64,000 nt of DNA from Arachnopeziza araneosa (lineage: Eukaryota > Ascomycota > Leotiomycetes > Helotiales > Arachnopezizaceae): contig QYAI01000043.1 of the NCBI GenBank assembly GCA_003988855.1, positions 118,446 through 182,445 of the forward strand. Reading direction: 5' to 3'. Each line of letters starts with the position of its first letter. Position 1 is the first letter of the stretch. Positions 21,002 through 32,452 of this stretch are shown here, in pieces. The translations under genes were made by a program, and so were the position numbers. A model generated the notes under the pieces. The model did no database searches. It was not told where the DNA came from and was given only the letters and a program-made list of their open reading frames with translations.

Positions 21002-22561
21002 TCATGGACGGACTTGCAATACCGTCTCGAGATTCATGGAGCCGTCAACTGTCAGGTTACAAACTGAGCCGCGTAACCTGTTGCTCATAGCGCCTGCAAG
21101 ATAGGTAAATAGATCCGGAAGAACGTCAGGTGCCAGTTTGGCGATAGCCTTGAGCTGTTGGGGTGGGAAATAGTTGGTATTGTTCCAATCGAGAGAAAGG
21201 TTGATAAAATCAAGGTTGATCTCTGGGGATCCTTTGAATGAAAAGTCCCCAATGGTAAAGTTTGTAGCCTTTGTCAGTCCTAGAGATTTCCACTGCGCCT
21301 GGGGTGGCGATAAAATTTTTGGCATTGCATTTGTGTCCATCTCCGTTGGATACCATGTCGAAGTTATCTCGGATTCCAAAACGGCGTTTTTAACACGGGC
21401 AGAATATGCCTGTACGCACCAGTACATGACACCTTCTGCAGCACGGTAAGTGCGGCCGTCAAAATTACTAAAGTGGTAATACATAATTGAGAATTTAGCA
21501 ACAGGATTGTACTCCCAATTCTCATAATTGATCGTGGGTAATGTAGAGCTACCGTTTGAACTCGACGTAGTCCCAGCCTCTATGCCGGATATATAGAGAC
21601 CGTTAGGAAGAGTCAAGTTGCTTAAGATCCCATTCGGGTCATACCCTTCCACGACCTGGCTTGTCATATCGGTTGTGTTGCTGCACATGGCGAGCGATGA
21701 GAAGGTAGGCCATTCACAGTCACCTGTGACGCAATTTGTGTTAAGAGCTTGTAAAGTCTCGTCTGATGCTCCCGAGGAACTGAATGCTGACAGAAACATG
21801 GAAGCCTGGTACTGATCAAACATTGAACCTGAGGTGGGCAAGTTCCCGTCTTGTGTGCTCTCACACCGTGGGAGTGTGGCAGCTCCGGTCACAAACTTTG
21901 AGCCAATTGTTCCTTGCATGAACGGTCCGATTGCAAAAGCGATGATAGAGCAAAATATACCAAGCAGTGACACATAACTATTTAGATAATGTTATGAGCA
22001 GCTTGCTAGTTGTAAAAGAGGTACTAACCTTCCACGCCTGTTCCACATCAGCGTAATTCCTCCAATCACTCCCCAGCTTGCGTTATCATAAACAGCTATG
22101 TCGTTGAGCGGTCGATAGCCTTGTTGCATCTTCGACTAGATAGTTTGACTGATCCCAGCTGATAACGGAATGTAGAGTACTGCTTTGATAATGGTGGAAA
22201 ATACAGAGATAATAGACCCTAAAGTTATGTCATATCGGAAGACAATAGGAGCTGGACGGCCGTTACACTCTCTCAGCAGGATGACTGTTGCTAAGATAGT
22301 AAGGATGGCGAAAGCGCAGCACAAAACTTCCAAGGTCCAGGTATCGCCAGCAGAGGACAGGAGTTTTTTCTTCCTCTTTCCATGGTTACTTTCTTCCTGA
22401 ATTCGAGTCGACGAGTCCATTCCCAGAGGTGAAATCTCGAGGATATCCACTTCAAATTCATCACCCGGCGCAGGCTTCCTTATCACACCATTTGACGATG
22501 AGTCTCTAGATTTCAGCTGTGGCTTGGCGGCTTCCAGCGCCACTGGTCGATATGAAGACAT
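21002..22561 (-). pseudogene. DUF3176 membrane protein gene with in-frame TAG
   Basis: Exon 1 (22561-22029) has an acidic N-terminus, then two membrane segments around WTLEVLCCAFAILTILATVI and IISVFSTIIKAVLYIPLSAG, ending in GISQT: the core of fungal DUF3176 proteins. A TAG at 22138-22136 follows, then an open frame continues in the same phase (RPLNDIAVYDNASWG). A 51-nt intron (22028-21978) leads to exon 2 (21977-21002) with another membrane segment (SLLGIFCSIIAFAIGPFMQG) and an extracellular-type cysteine- and Asn-rich domain. The total is 503 codons including both stops. Intact family members usually continue into a C-terminal membrane segment, which is missing. The function of the family is unknown. 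Confidence 0.65.
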
Positions 22562-23054
22562 TATATATAAGCACTGTAGTATTTCGAAGAAGTGAAAAGA
22601 ACCAAAAATATATTTTGAGTAGTAAGGCTATCAAAGTGCAGTAATGAGGCTTTTGGAAATGTTGGTTGCGAAATCATGGCGCTAAAGATTAGCCGGAGTC
22701 TGTCGACCATTTCTGAGGAGCGAAGGGTCAGCGACCACCGCGCCTGGATCTTACATTTGTGCGTATTATACACGATGGCGTCTTGATTTCTACTTGAAAC
22801 CCAAAATAACACTTCAAAGTGCGTTGTAGTGTTCCTAGGCGCGCGGTTTATTTGTGACTTCGGTTTCAGGAGAGGCGGGCGCGGCCTGCAGCCAGTTTTG
22901 CCGACCTGGAGCAAATCGCACTCTAATTCTTCGTTGTGCACCATCCAAAAACTTGTTTCGAGCTTCTGTATAGTCTGCAGCTTGTCTCTTGAATCGATTC
23001 TACTCAGGAGAATAAAAGCAAGATCTCCTGCTTCCTTTTATTTTTGCTTCCATG
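22562..23054. other. Gene-free interval
   Basis: About 490 bases between the DUF3176 locus start and the AtuA-like gene end. Short antisense frames only. Confidence 0.5.
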
Positions 23055-25075
23055 TTACTCCCTAGGCACAGGACACTTGATATACAATAATGGCACATGC
23101 TGCTGACTCCCATGCATGTCCGTTTCCCCAAACCCGCCGCTTACAATCGGCCTCACAATAGTAGCCTTATACGCCATGGCTTGATCCCAAAACAAACTTG
23201 CAACGACATCCGACTCCTTGATGTTGTACAACTTGGCCACTACTTCCTTACTGAGGACCCCCCAGGTCTTGACTCGCTCGTAGAGGTCTCGATCTGAGAA
23301 CATCACATCGAAGGTTAGTTCGTAGGGTCCTGAGTTCTTGCTGCGTACGACGGAGGCAATGTCCCCGAGATAGCAGGTTCCTGGCGAGGGGGCCGGTTGG
23401 AGGAAGTATTTCTTGGGATTGATGAATGGCTGGGGGGTTGTTGGAATGTGAGATTCACTCAATTTGGGTTGGACTATAAGACCATGTCAGCTTTGACAGT
23501 AAAATCCATACCTGTACTTACCTTGAGGAGCAATAAATTTATCCGAGCCTTTAATTAATCGTGTTTTGATGGGACAGAATTCAAGAGGATCAGATTTGTG
23601 CATGAGATGGTAGATACAAAACTCAGCGAGTGCACCACAATCTACCTCGGTTGGTGAAAAGGGCCACGCAAAGTTTCCCGCAGTGGCAAGCTGGCCTGAG
23701 TATGGCATGTGAGCGAATCCGAATTTGCAGCCGCTGGCGAGTTGATGAGCAATTTCTTGAGTAGAAGCACGAGCTTGGACTACTACGCATATTTCCTTGG
23801 GCAGGCGCATATCCGTTTCCAACGCTCCCATCACGCCGTTCATGCCGTAACGATGGATCTTCAAATCGTATGGCACACCACGCATTCTGATTTTCAAAGC
23901 CTCTTCGATAGAGGAGATAAAACTATCAAATTGACTGATGAGGATAGGATCGCGGAAAGCTCCAACGAGAGTCGTGATGTAGCCACTGGTTTTGGCACCT
24001 TCGAGTTTCAGAGTATATTCTCCTTCCGCTTCGGGCTCCCACACTGCTCCTCGAACTCGAACACGGTTGTAGCCAATTTGCTCATAGGTGGTGTCAGAGA
24101 GGAGAAGAGCACCACCTGGTCCGCGCAGAACATCTGGTCTGGTCTTCTCGTACAAGAAATGTGCTGCAACTGATACGGTGGTGACTTGTGACTTAGGATC
24201 TAATGCAATGACATCGAAATAATCTTTGTAGACAATGGCGAGAGCTTCTCGAGATTTAGGAACCGAGCATACAGCTCCGCATTCAAGAATCTTTCCCATT
24301 GCGTAATTTGTACCTAAGACGATTGTTAGCAGTGTTCATAATGAGAACAAAAGATAGAAACAAGACATCTGGTTTTAAATGCGGAGGGATTTCCTCGAGA
24401 TGCACGGATCGATGATCTCGAAACACAACAGCAAATCTAGAATGGAAACATACCCATATTTGTGAAGCCTTTGTAAAAGCAAAAGGCTGCATATGGAGCG
24501 GGATCATAGGCTCTCCCGCCAATGATGATATCAAAGTCGGGATTTTCCTCCATAGCCTTGACGTACGGTTCGTGGCCCATCTGTGCCACTATCCTCGTTG
24601 CGCTATCAATATCGTGTTCCTGCAGCTCAGGCACACCTCCACCACAAGGACTGATCAGACCATTGTCCAATTTCCGCCGAACGACATCCTTTGGAATCTC
24701 CGAGTAGATACCAACAATCTTCATGCTCCTGTACCCATTCTCATTGATCAGACCTTCGACAATGTCAATGAGCAGATCGACGAACAAGTTCTCGCCATCG
24801 CCGCCGGCAGAACCAATGAGGACCGGGATATGATGCAAATGGCACGCACGAACGACCACTGACAGGTCTCGTTCAAAATCGGCTCGCGGCACAGATTGAG
24901 CGCTCGTTGCTAGACGGTTGGGCCCGGAGTCCGTGGAGCCGCTATCCATAATAATAGCGTCGACATTGTGCTCGTTGATGGCGTTCCAGAATATCTCTTC
25001 GCTGAAACCGCGTCCCAGCATGCCGATAGGCGTCAGAATCTGGAGCGAGTCCTGATTGCGAGTAGCGAGAGCCAT
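23055..25075 (-). CDS. AtuA-type (DUF1446) acyclic terpene utilisation family protein
   Basis: Three exons (25075-24454, 24313-23522, 23473-23055) give 610 residues. The start is the ATG at 25075 (MALATRNQDS); the frame is open further upstream, but the additional sequence is hydrophobic and unlike the family. Exon 1 carries the AtuA N-terminal domain with GGRAYDPAPY and NMG. Exon 2 continues with MGKILECGA, and the last exon holds the small C-terminal AtuA-like domain ending in VRPIVSGGFGETDMHG. In bacteria AtuA is needed for citronellol/geranyl degradation. In fungi the family is widespread and its substrate is not established. The gene stands alone beside a damaged DUF3176 gene and a long gene-free stretch. 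Confidence 0.9.
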
Positions 25076-27827
25076 GACGTTATAAAAGACGACAAAGAGG
25101 TTGGTTGGATTGGAATCAAGGAACAGGTTGAACACTGTATCGCAATGGAGAAGGAACAAGATAAGATGCGCAAAGCAAAAATAGAGAGAACTCAAATGAA
25201 GTACAAATTGAAATTGATATGTTGAGTTGTTGATGACAGGCACTACCTAGAAAAGTGGTACTAGATGAACGAGGATTGTAGAGTAGAGAAAAATGTGTCT
25301 ATTCCTACAATTGGAGATCAAACAGAGGAGTTTCATTCTTATATACTGCAAGAAAGAAGCATGATTTACAGTCGCCGGGTTCAATCATGTGAAGATGGTT
25401 GAGCAGTCGTCACCTTCGGCGGTCGGAGTCGGGTTGCCGTCCCTGAACCGATGTACTGTTGACCGATTTTCCGTCCCCGCACCCCATCCTGTGCTACACC
25501 ATGTTTCTCTCTTTACATTCTATTTACTTCACAAGAACAACACGAAGCTATATAAAATATATTAAAAGGCTACATTTCAAATTGTTTTAGATTAATACCA
25601 CTTAGTTTAAAGCTGTGTTCGTTATGTTATGAAAAGTGGCCCGAACTTTAACTTTCTGGTTTCCTTTCTGTACAAGATTGACAAAGGTACCGGTCGCAAA
25701 AACACAAAAGCTAAAGTTCAAGGCACTTTTCATAAAATATCGAATATATCTTGAGACTATATATAACTAGTACTCAATTAAAGATCTGTCAAAATGTAAT
25801 GTTGCTATATACTCTTTATATAGTCTAGCGTTATAGTTGTAAGATCAATCGAGGGAACAAATGCAACACACATCAAGTGTGAAATTTTGTATATCTTGGG
25901 ACAGTGTAGAAGAAGGACATCATGATTCTGTCGTTTGGAGCTCAATCTATGAGTAGGTGAGTGATGTTTTGGTTATCATGTCTCGGTCTCCCACTTCTCT
26001 GTATCGATTAGTCATTGAAGCACACCAGCCACAACTCCACTCCCTCTAACTTAGTCTTGGGAGAGCAAGTTACTCAGCATGCAAGGGAATGCTCTCGCTT
26101 GCATGCGCAGAGTCTTTCCAACGTCAGACCAAGCCATAGCGGCCGCCATGCGGGAAACCATCGTGGCGGTGGAGGAAAGACCAACGGGCCGGGAGGACAA
26201 CTTTCGGGATATGGGTGTGCAGTGTGTTGTACTAACGGGTATTCCCGTCGGGATGGTGTGACGTTCTATGGCCATTGGTGGATCGCGATGTACTGTTTTC
26301 AGTGCGTCCTCAATGCCCCAGAAGAGTAATTATTCCGATCTTGATTCGAGAGCTGAGGTGGCCATCTTTCATGGGAGAGCTTGGATGGGGATACCGAGAT
26401 TCGTTCGTAGATTTGTCACATCTTTATAAGCCTCTCAGGACGGCCGGTTGGAAAAGATTCGGAAACGGCATACTAGTAGGTGTGTGACTAAGGCTGGGGC
26501 TCTTCTGGGTCTCTTCTGGGTCTCTTCTTGGTCTCTGCTGGGTCTCTTCTGGGTCTCTGCTGGGTCTCTGCTGGGTCCAAATACACCTTCGCTACCAGAT
26601 GTTGGCTTCCCAGGAGAAGGCGTGCGGGAAGAGCAGCGGCCTGTTGGGACGGCCCTAACTCGCTTCGGAAAGCCACAGAACCTATCTGAACCCGTTCTCG
26701 AAAGGAGTTGCATTCCATCTGCAGCAAGACAAAGCCGCAGGGAGAAATCACATGATGTGGGCGGTTTAAGTAAGCTGCCTGCGTCGGAGGGTCCGTAGCC
26801 AGTCAGCGGCTGGTGTCTCACTGGCATCCAGCAGCAAACATTGGCCCAGCTGCAGCGTACCTGCGTAAGACACTGAGCCATGAAGTTGAGGCCAAGTGAG
26901 GATTCCACGTCGGAGAATATGGGCTAGGGATGCGCGATTGGTGTGTTCGATTTGTCCTTGCGTTTTCCTATTTAGGGACGGGCCAGGGAATAGTTCGGAT
27001 CAGAAATCAAGCAAGGCAGACGAAGAAAAGGTGTGTGTCTACCCAGGCTTGACTCGTCGCACCCTCTCGCTCTTCCCAGAGATCCGGCAGCGCCACATGC
27101 GCGCGTTTCTTCTGGAGTTGACATGAAAACCCCTACGGGACTGGAGAACGAGCAGCGATGCTGACTACACGGTGTGCTTATATCCGGAGCCTTTACGACG
27201 GCTGCAGTCCATCTTGTCGCACAACCAGATCCGTCTGCAAATCGGCTAATCAGCGCGAGCGAGGAGGTCGACGGCGCCGAATCAAGGAATCGAGTTTGCG
27301 TCTGGAGAGAGGGAAAAAGCAAGTCAGGAGAGCGTCAGGCCATGCACACATCAGGTCGGAGAAACCAACCTTTTTGCAGTCGCACATGCCCATTAACTCC
27401 GATCTCCAGAGGCAGCGCCACCGGACACCGCAGACAGCAGCATCATTGGCGCTCCAGACGGCGCTGCAGGACTCGCGCAGGGCGTCGCAGGGTGCGGACT
27501 CGAACGGAGGGATCTCGTAAGCAGCAGGCTCGCAGCTGTCGATAAATCCGAGCCCTTCTGGATATGTAAGCAGTGATTACTGAGGAGCAGCCATATTAAA
27601 ACCCAACGAGTTAATCTCCATTTTCGGTAATCGGAGACTTCGGCGCGGTAACGTGACCTGGGATACCTCGTCATTGAAATCCCGCCCTGCCTGCGCATTC
27701 TGGCATTCTATTCTGGGGCGAAGGACGGCGAGCAAGTCTCAATAATCACCCCCCCCCCAAATCCATCCATCCATCCAAACAGCCCAAGTCGAACGAGACA
27801 CATCACCTCCAGCGACACACCCTCACC
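25076..27827. other. Long gene-free interval
   Basis: About 2.75 kb upstream of both the AtuA-like gene (leftwards) and kapC (rightwards). The left part (25500-25900) is AT-rich; the right part is GC-rich. It contains the 12-bp tandem repeat at 26503-26577 and, at about 27750, a C run followed by CATC repeats. Open frames up to 157 codons occur on both strands but overlap each other and show no family signature. It may include a long 5' leader for kapC. Confidence 0.5.
26503..26577. repeat. Tandem repeat, 12-bp unit, about six copies
   Basis: Six or so imperfect copies of GGGTCTCTTCTG / GGGTCTCTGCTG stand head to tail, with one copy altered (TTGGTCTCTGCTG). The unit is a multiple of three, so it creates long spurious open frames on both strands. 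No flanking duplications were seen. Confidence 0.85.
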
Positions 27828-28827
27828 ATGCAGCAATCCATTGCGCCCGCCCCCGTACCTCAGAGTATTCAGGCCGATAATGGTATAAGCATCCGCCGAC
27901 CCTGCTAAGCTCCTAAACTGTGCTGACCTCATCCTCCCCCCCAAAGACTTAAGAGCCCAGCTCGCTGCCTCTCTCGGCCACGGCGCGCATGCTCCTCATG
28001 GCTATGGTAACGACGTCCAAGCATCTAGTTCTGCTTCACCTCACGAGCACAATATCGACCCGGCCATCGGCGGTCCAGGCGGTCCTCAAGGCATGATGAG
28101 CAACATTGGCGGCGGCGACAGCGGCGGCGACGACAGTGTCGGCGATGGGAAGCGCGGTGGGAAGCGCGAGTTGTCCTCGAGCAAGCGGGCCGCCCAGAAT
28201 CGTGCGGCGCAGGTACGTGGAGCTCCTTGGTTGTTGCTCGCGATCCATATCCGAGAGAGGTGATGAAGTTGGGAACACTTCGTTAAACTTTCGAGATGGT
28301 CTCGTTGCTTTGTCAATTCTCATGTCATCAACGACTCCAGATCCAGCTTACTAATAATCTCATCAATCAATTCATCTACGATGAATCTGTCGAACGATAA
28401 CTAACTAACTATCTGGCAGCGTGCCTTCCGTCAGCGCAAAGAAGGCTACATCAAGAAGCTCGAAGAGCAAGTGCGCGATCTCCACTCCCTCGAAGACAAC
28501 TTCAAGGCCGTCCAAGCCGAGAATTACTCCCTCCGAGAATACATCATCCACCTCCAATCCCGACTCATCGAATCCCAAGGCGATTACCCTCAGCCGCCTG
28601 CAAATGTCAACCTGAGTCATCCTCACGCGCGTGGACACGACTTGGTTGCCCACAACAACCACAGCAATGTTGCGCCGTTGGCGCCGATGAGTCAGTTGCA
28701 GGCTTCGGCTGCCAGAGCGCTACAAAGCGGTGCGAACAAGCACGAGGTGGCAGATGAGCAGAATGATGAGGAGATCATCCGTAGCCAGTTACAGGCTTCG
28801 AATGATGGTTTACCTGGTCCCATGTAA
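27828..28827 (+). CDS. kapC: bZIP transcription factor, KapC type
   Basis: Three exons (27828-27882, 27947-28212, 28420-28827) give 242 residues. The start MQQSIAPAPVPQSI and the block KRAAQNRAAQRAFRQRKEGY are typical of the Aspergillus KapC group of AP-1-like bZIP factors. The basic region is split after RAAQ by a 207-nt intron, the longest confirmed in this window. The leucine-zipper part follows as KLEEQVRDLHSLE and LREYIIHLQSRL. Between the N-terminus and the bZIP lies a Gly/Asp-rich linker. It is a nuclear DNA-binding protein; its targets are not shown by sequence. The long gene-free region upstream may contain a long leader and complex promoter. Confidence 0.93.
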
Positions 28828-29050
28828 TCCAAAAAAAACCGAGGTTTGCTTGTGTGTCTGGCGTTTCCATGGTGAGGAGAAATCTTGACCGGCGTTGAAT
28901 TGGAGCATCATTCCCTTCATGTGGGCTAGGGATGTACCGGGTACGAAATGGCGTTTATTGCTTTCTTTGTTACGAGCCTATCTAGAGATCATTCGCAATG
29001 CAGACTCAATTACTACCATGCTCCTACGTTTTTGACGCCTCTAAAATCAA

Positions 29051-31468
29051 TCAAGAAAACGCATTTCCCAAGTCATGTTCCTACATCCATTAGTAATTTT
29101 CAATTTCCAAGTAAGAAATAAGCATACCTTCATATAATCAGCGCCTTTCTCCAGATAGTCCTCTCTCGACACGCTCGCACTGATCCTCTTCTCCGAGCCA
29201 GCCCACTTCGCAGCCCCCTTCCACGCATCTAGCACCGGATTACCAGCTCTCCTAACCTTTAACTCTCTCCCAGCAGGCAAAGACGCCCTCAGCCCCTCTC
29301 TCAACCTCTCGTCAAAACCTTGAAACAGACTACTTCCCCCAGTTAGGAAGATATCCTTCAAGATATCCTCTTGAGCTGATGCTCCATAGCTACCCCCACT
29401 CAGTCGTTGATTTAGGATGTCCGCTGCAATCTCAATGATTCCGGCCTGATCCAGACCAGCTATGCTTGGTTGGAATATAACCTCCGGCACGCGGATCCGT
29501 TCCACGTTGAGATGGATCTGGTGGGCTTCTGCTTGGCTCTTGACATCGAAAGGTCTTGGCCCTCGTAGGAAAGCGTGCACTAATGACTTTGTCCAGTCGG
29601 TCTGAGCGTCAAGAGTATGCTGCTCAGTAAAGTCTGGGTCGTGCTCTAAAAGCTCTGCTTCTAATTTTTTCAGGACGGCGTCAAGATCTTCTTCTTCCTC
29701 ATCGTCCGAGCCACCATCTCCAGTTGCAATCTGACGATATACACCCCAATCATCATCGTTCGCACCAAAATTGTCATCGTCTCCTCCTCTACGTCGCTTT
29801 TTCGTTGGGGCATCAGATGCGAGGTTTGCAATACTCTTCATCCGGATTTGACTTGCCAACGATTTTCTGTTCCCCAGATCGGCCTTCAGTCGGTCTCTAT
29901 CCTTCATCTTTTGAATGAGATCAGCACGAGCATTTCTTCGTTCTTCAAGCCAAGCCTCTAGGTTGTTTTCTCTTTTCTCGAGATCAAGGCGCTCTTCTTC
30001 TGCAACTCTTGCTTTCTCACGTTCCTTCTCTGCTTTGGCACGAGCTCGAGCTTCGTGGTTCGATTTCATCAGACGTTGGTGACGCTTTTGTTTCAGACCT
30101 GCTTCGTCCAATTGGTCATCCGGGACCTCAAGCAAGCTGAAATCTGGTTCTTCAACTTCTTCTTCTACCTCCGGGCCTCCGATGTCCTTCGTTCGAGCTT
30201 TGCGAATAGATTTATCGAGTTCTTTGACAATTTTGTCAAGAGCTGCCTCATCTTTAAGATCTTCAGAATCAAGTAGGCGTTTGACTTCCTTCTTCGATTC
30301 ATTTGCGAGTTTGTTTTGAAGATCACGGTAGTAGTCAAGCTCTTGCTCTTTTCGGATCAACTTCTCGAGCCGCATTTTTGCTGCTTGTTCCTGAAGACGA
30401 CGGCCACTCTCTTTTCGCTTCTCTGCTATTCTGTCAAGCTCTTCTTGACTTTTCTGAACAATAACTTCTTCTGTATACGGGTATTGAATTACATGATCTC
30501 GATCCTCGAGGCCAGTCCAATCTAGATATTTTCTAAGTTCCTGGTCATAGTCTTGGGAGAGATAGCAATGGTCGCGAATCATATATTCCGTCTGGGAAGA
30601 GCTAAGCTTGCCAGGAAATGTTGGATATTTGAGGCGGAGGAGCTTGAAGAGATACTCCGCGCTCTGCGAACCACCCCAATTAAGCCGTGTAGCTTGGGCC
30701 AAGATAGGTTTCGAGTTCAAAACAGGGATAAGATGGGTCGAGCTGTGAGATGTAGAGACTACAAGGCCTGTTCTGCCGTTGTTGTAGTTGTATGAGAATA
30801 GGGAATCGATACCGTACGCCAGACTGGGGGCGTTGTAGGCTTCGAATATAATTTCTGTCATAGCTAAACCATCAATTAGCACTGCGACTTGACTCGAAAG
30901 GAGATGTAGACTGACATTTTCGGCAGTATGGCAAGTTGGCTACCGTTTCGGTCATGACAATGGGCACATCGACCCCTCCATTGGCTCCATCAACGCCCAT
31001 CTTGATGAATACGTAGTCCAATATAGCCTCCATTACGTCCCAGTTGCTAACAATTCCACTACCTGCTTCGAACGCATTTCTCAGATGCCCTCGGGCCGTT
31101 GTGTCGGAGTAGACATCCTGCCCAACAAACGAATAGGTCTTCCCTATTTTCCTGTCGCGATATCGGGAGTAGATGGGAGTAAAATCAAGTCGGGGAGCTG
31201 CTTCAAAAGACCAACCCGCCCGTGTCGCTGATGAACCTATGTATGCTGCGTTAGCTTGGATAATATTGAGGTTGGCGCATTAGGGGTTACCATTGTCTAT
31301 GACAATTGCAGCACGATTGGGCCCAAGGGATTTAGCTTTTCGATACCCATCAGCTTCTGATTCCACGTACTTCTCAAATCGAGCTTCCTGTGCGTAGTAG
31401 AGAGTCGGTGGAGGGAGAGCTTCTGGTTCTGAGGTTTGCGCCGGGGGATCAACTGCAGATGGGGCCAT
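29051..31468 (-). CDS. ARP5: Actin-related protein 5, INO80 complex
   Basis: Four exons (31468-31291, 31236-30916, 30863-29128, 29080-29051) give 754 residues. The first exon ends in IVIDNG and joins to SSATRAGWSFE, the nucleotide-binding loop of the actin fold. Further actin-fold segments are AYNAPSLAYGID and FLTGGSSLFQGFDERL. Between them lies a long charged, coiled-coil-rich insertion (about residues 270-530) characteristic of Arp5. The last exon is only 30 nt and supplies the end EHDLGNAFS; without splicing the frame continues wrongly. Arp5 acts with Ies6 in the INO80 chromatin remodeller. The Ies6 gene lies 1 kb upstream on the other strand, with DAD4 between. Confidence 0.95.
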
Positions 31469-31841
31469 TATGGTTAGAATGAATGGGGATTTCGATGAAA
31501 GTTAAGACATTGTGTTTAATATTAGTAGGTTAAATATATCTCGCTCGTCGGTCGGTTTGGCCGCTTGGATAAGGGTTTCACTCGGAATATGATTTATTTA
31601 CTGGCGCAGTAACTTCAGGTTTCGAATGGAGACAAGGCTGTACTACGGGGATTCTTTTCTCCGACAAGGCTATGAACGTGCTTTCATTAGATATGAATTT
31701 GTTATTTTGTAGAATTTCACATCTCTCATATTCTATAGCAAGGCTTAATAGTATCATTTTCTTCTCACATAACTACATTTCATGTCATCTCAATGTGGTA
31801 ACGCCAGCCGCTATTTAACCCATCATCATGTCATGAAAAGC
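31469..31841. other. Gene-free interval
   Basis: About 370 bases between the ARP5 start and the DAD4 stop, both on the minus strand. It should hold the ARP5 promoter and the DAD4 3' UTR. Confidence 0.5.
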
Positions 31842-32259
31842 TTAAGAAGGATCTTTCAATGAGTCCGTTGCTGTGGCTAGTTAATAATCCTCCTTCAGTT
31901 CTAATCCGTTTAAGAATTACCTTCTAAATGGAAGAGCACATTGGATTGGTAGTTCTTGAACATTTGAGCTACTAGCTCAACATTCATATTTTGAATGTTG
32001 ATTTCCTGAACGCATGAGTAAACAAATAAGAAGATGGAAAGATCAAAATTCACCTGGAGACTCTTGTTCAAAATCATTATGGCTTCATTGAGCTTTTCCT
32101 ATGCAAATATTTAGTCCTGCTAAGATGCTTCATAAACTGGACACTTACCACATTGGTTATAATACGGCCTAAAAGCAAGTTCTGCTGATGTTCATGCGGG
32201 CTTTCCTAAATGCTGTTAGTATTACGAGCTTTAGATATGTTTGGACCACTATTTACCAT
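31842..32259 (-). CDS. DAD4: DASH/Dam1 complex subunit Dad4 (five tiny exons)
   Basis: I reconstructed this gene by splicing. Exons are 32259-32257 (only the ATG), 32205-32149, 32098-32054, 32005-31921 and 31876-31842; introns are 51, 50, 48 and 44 nt with GTAAAT, GTAAGT, GTGAAT and GTAATT donors and AG acceptors after branch-like CTAAC/TTAAC motifs. The product is 74 residues, matching Dad4 (72 in yeast) nearly end to end: ESPHEHQQNLLLGRIITNV, EKLNEAIMILNKSLQ, EINIQNMNVELVAQMF, and a terminal SLKDPS. Dad4 is a small subunit of the DASH ring that couples kinetochores to spindle microtubules. The pieces are too short to appear as open reading frames. Confidence 0.92.
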
Positions 32260-32452
32260 AATGTCTTTCCTTTGTCGCGATATTGACGCGTCGAGTTGCG
32301 ATCACCAAGCGAGAAATGAAGCCATTCAACTTGGTTCACGTGATGCTGTTTAGACCCGTGGACTTCCGTTTGCAAGGGAACTCGTGCATTTGTTCAACCT
32401 TCCTGCGTCCCAATTTCTTTTCAAATACATCAATCTCTTCAAAGTCAACGCC

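Noticed and set aside
22561..22944. 127-codon minus-strand frame upstream of the DUF3176 locus
   Set aside because: No homology and no context; ends at the first base of the DUF3176 start region.
26435..26908. Open frames on both strands with repetitive LFWVS or PAETQ-type sequence
   Set aside because: They are produced by the 12-bp tandem repeat, whose unit is a multiple of three.
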